NCBI RefSeq assembly: GCF_009915765.1
Contig: NZ_JAABLQ010000001.1
Span: 3,038,001-3,102,000, forward strand
Reading direction: 5' to 3'
DNA length: 64,000 nt
From: Pannonibacter sp. XCT-53
GTDB taxonomy: Bacteria > Pseudomonadota > Alphaproteobacteria > Rhizobiales > Stappiaceae
In this document: in pieces, positions 61,718-64,000 of the stretch
Position numbering within the stretch: the stretch's first letter is position 1
How the letters are laid out: each line of letters starts with the position of its first letter
Made by a program: the position numbers and the translations under genes
Notes under the pieces: model-generated
The model's input: only the letters and a program-made list of their open reading frames with translations
Told to the model about the DNA's origin: nothing
Databases searched by the model: none

Positions 61718-62047
61718 CTAGGCCCCGGGACGCGGCGCGGCAAGAACCACAAGCGCACCGGCAAGAATGAGACCGCTTCCGATCAGGTCGAAGCGGTCCG
61801 GCCGCACGCCCTCGATAGCCCACATCCAGACGAGCGACGCGATCACATAAACCCCGCCATAGGCGGCAAAGACCCGTCCGGCCGCCGGCGCCTCGATCAG
61901 GGCCAGCAAGGCGGCGAAGACGGTCAGGCTTGCCAGCGCCGGCAGCAGCCACAGCCAGGACTGCCCCAGCCGCCACCACATCCAGACGAAGTAGCAGCCG
62001 GCGATCTCGCAGAGAGCAGCGGCGGCATAGACAAGAGCAACTTTCAA
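61718..62047 (-). CDS. YnfA family small membrane protein (UPF0060)
   Basis: 109 residues, four hydrophobic helices: [60 protein letters not shown] and [18 protein letters not shown]. The AEIxGCY-like and [11 protein letters not shown] segments match YnfA/UPF0060. Related in size and topology to small multidrug-resistance proteins; function unproven. It lies alone, convergent with the flagellar operon. Confidence 0.87.
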   Translation of the reverse strand: MKVALVYAAAALCEIAGCYFVWMWWRLGQSWLWLLPALASLTVFAALLALIEAPAAGRVFAAYGGVYVIASLVWMWAIEGVRPDRFDLIGSGLILAGALVVLAAPRPGA

Positions 62048-62242
62048 GGGAGGCTGCCTTCTGCTGCCGGGTGGTGGTGCATCGACCTTGCCATGCGCCC
62101 CGGGGTCCTGGCCAGCCTAGCAGTTGGGCAGTTGGCAGGTGGGCAGGTAGCAGGGCCGGGTCGCAGGTCAGGACCGTTCAGGCGCCCATGATGACCGGCA
62201 AGCGAGGCCTCCCGAAACGTGTCCGGGGACGTTGCAGGACAG

Positions 62243-62272
62243 AAAAAGCCGCCGTCCGGCAAGGACGGCGGC
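62243..62272 (-). terminator. Rho-independent terminator of the leftward flagellar group
   Basis: On the minus strand GCCGCCGTCC pairs with GGACGGCGGC around a five-base loop and is followed by five T residues (A-run at 62243-62247). It closes the unit that ends at 62413. The rest of the 365-base gap 62048-62412 holds an 11-base G run at 62356-62366 and nothing else recognisable. Confidence 0.85.
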
Positions 62273-62412
62273 AGGAGCCGTCGCGGGGAGCGCGGCAGGG
62301 CAAGGCCGGCAGACGGGCTGCGGAGTGCCCGGAGGGCTTGGGAAAAGGGGGAACAGGGGGGGGGGGACGGGAGCCGGCCATGTCGCCGGAGGCGGACGGG
62401 AAGCCGGGCCCC

Positions 62413-62868
62413 TCAATGCGAGACGACGTCTTCCTTGGCGAAGTAGTTGAATTCCTCGACAAGGATTTCCTGGATCAGGTCGCTGCCGATGCGGGCGTTG
62501 ACCGTCTCGCGGACGCGCGCCTTCATGCGGTCGAGGTCATAGCGCTCGAGACGGCGGAAATTCAGGGTTTCGTCGGCATAGAGCAGGCGGAAGGCCTCGT
62601 CGACGATGAAGGGATGCGGCGGCACCTGCACATCCTGCAGCGCGTCCCGGTCGGCGGTGAAGACGAGCTGGGCAACGACATAGCCCCTGAGCGCGCCATC
62701 CTCGAGGATCGGCACGTTGATCGGCCGCAGGCGCTCGTAGTCCAGCCCGCCCAGCGAGGCAGCCTCCCCGGCGCCCGCCGGCTTGTGGGTGAGGTAATAG
62801 ACCGCGCCGAAGCTCGAGGCGAGCGTGGCGAGACACATCCAGAGACCGACCGCGATCAGCCGCATCAT
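62413..62868 (-). CDS. Membrane-anchored hypothetical in flagellar operon
   Basis: 151 residues from ATG 62868, overlapping the FlgN-like stop by four bases. One N-terminal hydrophobic helix (LIAVGLWMCLATLASSFGAV then YYLTH) and a soluble remainder (YERLRPINVPILEDGALRGY then VVAQLVFTADRDALQDVQVP, FRRLERYDLDRMKARVRETV then NARIGSDLIQEILVEEFNYF). Topology and size recall FliL, but sequence identity is not evident to me. Possibly a rod- or stator-associated factor. Confidence 0.65.
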   Translation of the reverse strand: MMRLIAVGLWMCLATLASSFGAVYYLTHKPAGAGEAASLGGLDYERLRPINVPILEDGALRGYVVAQLVFTADRDALQDVQVPPHPFIVDEAFRLLYADETLNFRRLERYDLDRMKARVRETVNARIGSDLIQEILVEEFNYFAKEDVVSH

Positions 62869-63284
62869 GGCCGCCACCCCGCGATCTGGGCGCCATAGGT
62901 GCCATCAGATTCCGCCTCGATCATCGCACGCGAGATGACGTCGGCGATCTCGCGCACGGCATCCAGATGCTTTTCCAGGAGGGTCATGTTGGCATCGAGC
63001 GCCGCGCGCAGGCGCGCCAGCTCCTCGGCAACCGGCGTGTCCCGCAGACCGTCGATGCCGGCGGGAATGAGACCGCGACTGGCGCGGGTCAGCTCCAGCA
63101 GGGCCTGGCTCTTGCGGTGCTCGTAGGCGCGCAGGTCGACGCCCGCCTGCTCGCGCAGGGCAAGGGTCTCCGCCTCGACGACGGCATGGGCCTTGGCGAT
63201 GGCCGCAACCAGCGTGGTGACGACAGGCGCAGGGCTGCGTTCGACGGCCAGGGGGCCGGAAAGATGGTCGGCAGTCTCGGTCAT
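62865..63284 (-). CDS. FlgN-like helical protein
   Basis: 139 residues from ATG 63284, overlapping the rod-protein stop by four bases. All-helical: LVAAIAKAHAVVEAETLALR then EQAGVDLRAYEHRKSQALLE, ELARLRAALDANMTLLEKHL then DAVREIADVISRAMIEAE. This looks like FlgN, the chaperone for hook-associated proteins, and it is next to a FlgJ-type gene. Assignment is by architecture; sequence support is limited. Confidence 0.6.
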   Translation of the reverse strand: MTETADHLSGPLAVERSPAPVVTTLVAAIAKAHAVVEAETLALREQAGVDLRAYEHRKSQALLELTRASRGLIPAGIDGLRDTPVAEELARLRAALDANMTLLEKHLDAVREIADVISRAMIEAESDGTYGAQIAGWRP

Positions 63285-63763
63285 GCGCTTGCCTTCAGGG
63301 TGGAGTTGACGAAGCCGGCAATGCCGATGCCGCCGCGCGCTGCGATCTGGGTGCTGATCTGCTCGGCCAGCATCGACTTCCACATGCTGCCGGCCATGCC
63401 GGCGCCATAGACCGAGGCGGCATCATCCGGCATCATTCCGTCCACGAACTGCTGCAGGATCATGGCCTCGAACTTCTGCGCCGGTGACAGGCTGCCATTG
63501 GCAACGGCGGTGGCGTTGAGCATCGCCACGCGCGAAGGACCGCCGCCGCCCGGCAGGGCGGAGACATCGGCCGGCCCCGCGTCGCCAGCGGCTGCCGCGT
63601 CCAGCGCCTCGGAAAACAGGCCCTCATCGACGCCGGATGCGGCTCCGGGCATGGCAGCCGCATAGGACAGGCGTTCGAGCCTGGCCGCCGCCAGGCGCGC
63701 CGTTCCCGGATCGGCGGCCCGGGCGACGTCAAGAACAAGATCGGTTGGTGGCGCGATCGCCAT
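63281..63763 (-). CDS. flgJ: FlgJ-type rod-binding protein (no hydrolase domain)
   Basis: 160 residues from ATG 63763, with AGGAG nine bases upstream; GTG 63769 is an alternative. The C-terminal ~75 residues are the rod-binding domain: SPAQKFEAMILQQFVDGMMP, YGAGMAGSMWKSMLAEQIST then QIAARGGIGIAGFV. The C-terminal muramidase domain of enterobacterial FlgJ is absent, as usual in alphaproteobacteria. The N-terminal half is Ala/Gly-rich. Confidence 0.78.
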   Translation of the reverse strand: MAIAPPTDLVLDVARAADPGTARLAAARLERLSYAAAMPGAASGVDEGLFSEALDAAAAGDAGPADVSALPGGGGPSRVAMLNATAVANGSLSPAQKFEAMILQQFVDGMMPDDAASVYGAGMAGSMWKSMLAEQISTQIAARGGIGIAGFVNSTLKASA

Positions 63764-63807
63764 GAACACACTCCTGTGTCGCGGAACGGAACGGGACGGG
63801 TCGTCCC

Positions 63808-64000
63808 TCAGGCTTCCCTGGCCTTGGACGGTAGATCGTCCAGCTTGTGAGAGGCTTGCGTTTCGGCCGCGATGTGCCGCTCGATGATCTCGGCAAGACG
63901 GCGGCTTTCCTGGGCCTGGTGCTCCAGTTGCCGCACGGTGGCGAGGCGACGTTCCGTGACCTTGAGCATGCGGCCCTGCCGCGCCATTTCCGCCTCGACC
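63808..64000 (-). CDS. Coiled-coil protein, partial (N-terminus beyond right edge)
   Basis: Minus-strand frame open from the right edge to TGA at 63810-63808, 63 visible residues: MARQGRMLKVTERRLATVRQ then LEHQAQESRRLAEIIERHIA and AETQASHKLDDLPSKAREA. Charged, helical, coiled-coil-like, probably a FliJ-type or other flagellar export helper given the neighbours, but the visible part does not decide. It ends 45 bases upstream of the FlgJ-type gene on the same strand. Confidence 0.6.
   Translation of the reverse strand, partial: VEAEMARQGRMLKVTERRLATVRQLEHQAQESRRLAEIIERHIAAETQASHKLDDLPSKAREA

Noticed and set aside
1..64000. CRISPR array or rRNA genes
   Set aside because: No regularly spaced repeats and no rRNA-like stretches were seen.

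Overview
The window is high-GC alphaproteobacterial chromosome, most likely Hyphomicrobiales. Evidence for this is an orphan FtcR-type flagellar regulator next to fliI-flgF-DUF1217 and motA-fliM-fliN-fliG-flhB, a complete aerobic cobFGHIJKLM set, and the aquaporin-type (AqpS) ars operon known from rhizobia. A Stappiaceae-like host (Stappia, Pannonibacter, Roseibium) would fit, but that is inference.

Left part (1-13500): a genomic island with visibly lower GC, transcribed leftwards as one tightly overlapping operon. Its order is a WYL-domain regulator, an ankyrin-sigma70 fusion, a GHKL (paraMORC-type) ATPase, a Z1-domain superfamily II helicase, a DUF4420 PD-(D/E)XK nuclease, an AIPR protein, and a gene of unknown function running off the left edge. 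This is the helicase/GHKL/nuclease/AIPR restriction-like defence constellation, here with an unusual sigma-factor member and a palindromic candidate operator in front of the WYL gene. The island's right flank is a scrapyard: a small HTH gene, a 5'-truncated serine recombinase, a degraded IS3-family transposase and a degraded IS481-family transposase.

Middle left (13500-25660): a leftward operon (luciferase-like protein, isochorismatase-family hydrolase, small membrane protein, Tat-exported propeller-like protein, Ig-like protein); a rightward DGPF/YCII plus ECF42-type sigma factor module; an AraC regulator paired with an AraC sensor half lacking its HTH; then an isolated bchE-bchJ bacteriochlorophyll operon whose promoter carries an FNR/FixK-like box and a PpsR/CrtJ-like TGT-N12-ACA box; then a Thermus-type isocitrate dehydrogenase.

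Middle (25660-39923): accessory metabolism. It holds an MGMT-like protein, a TetR regulator, an LVIVD-type secreted protein, an enolase-superfamily sugar-acid dehydratase, a LysR regulator divergent from a cystathionine beta-lyase-like enzyme, an AraC regulator, and a rightward run of hydrolase, XapX, amidohydrolase, MFS exporter, alpha/beta hydrolase and pirin.

39924-42336 is a low-GC remnant of a polymorphic-toxin locus: a frameshifted toxin C-terminus, its immunity gene (DUF7660-like), a SUKH/SMI1-KNR4 immunity gene, a third small orphan, a 69-bp direct repeat pair and a 106-bp long-palindrome element.

42337-51137 is the cobalamin cluster followed by the ars operon. 51278 to the right edge is flagellar: ftcR, fliI, flgF, DUF1217, motA, fliM, fliN, fliG and flhB, then after a YnfA gene a second leftward group (FlgJ-type rod protein, FlgN-like protein, membrane-anchored protein). 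BchE is a B12-dependent radical-SAM enzyme, so the bch and cob modules may be functionally linked.
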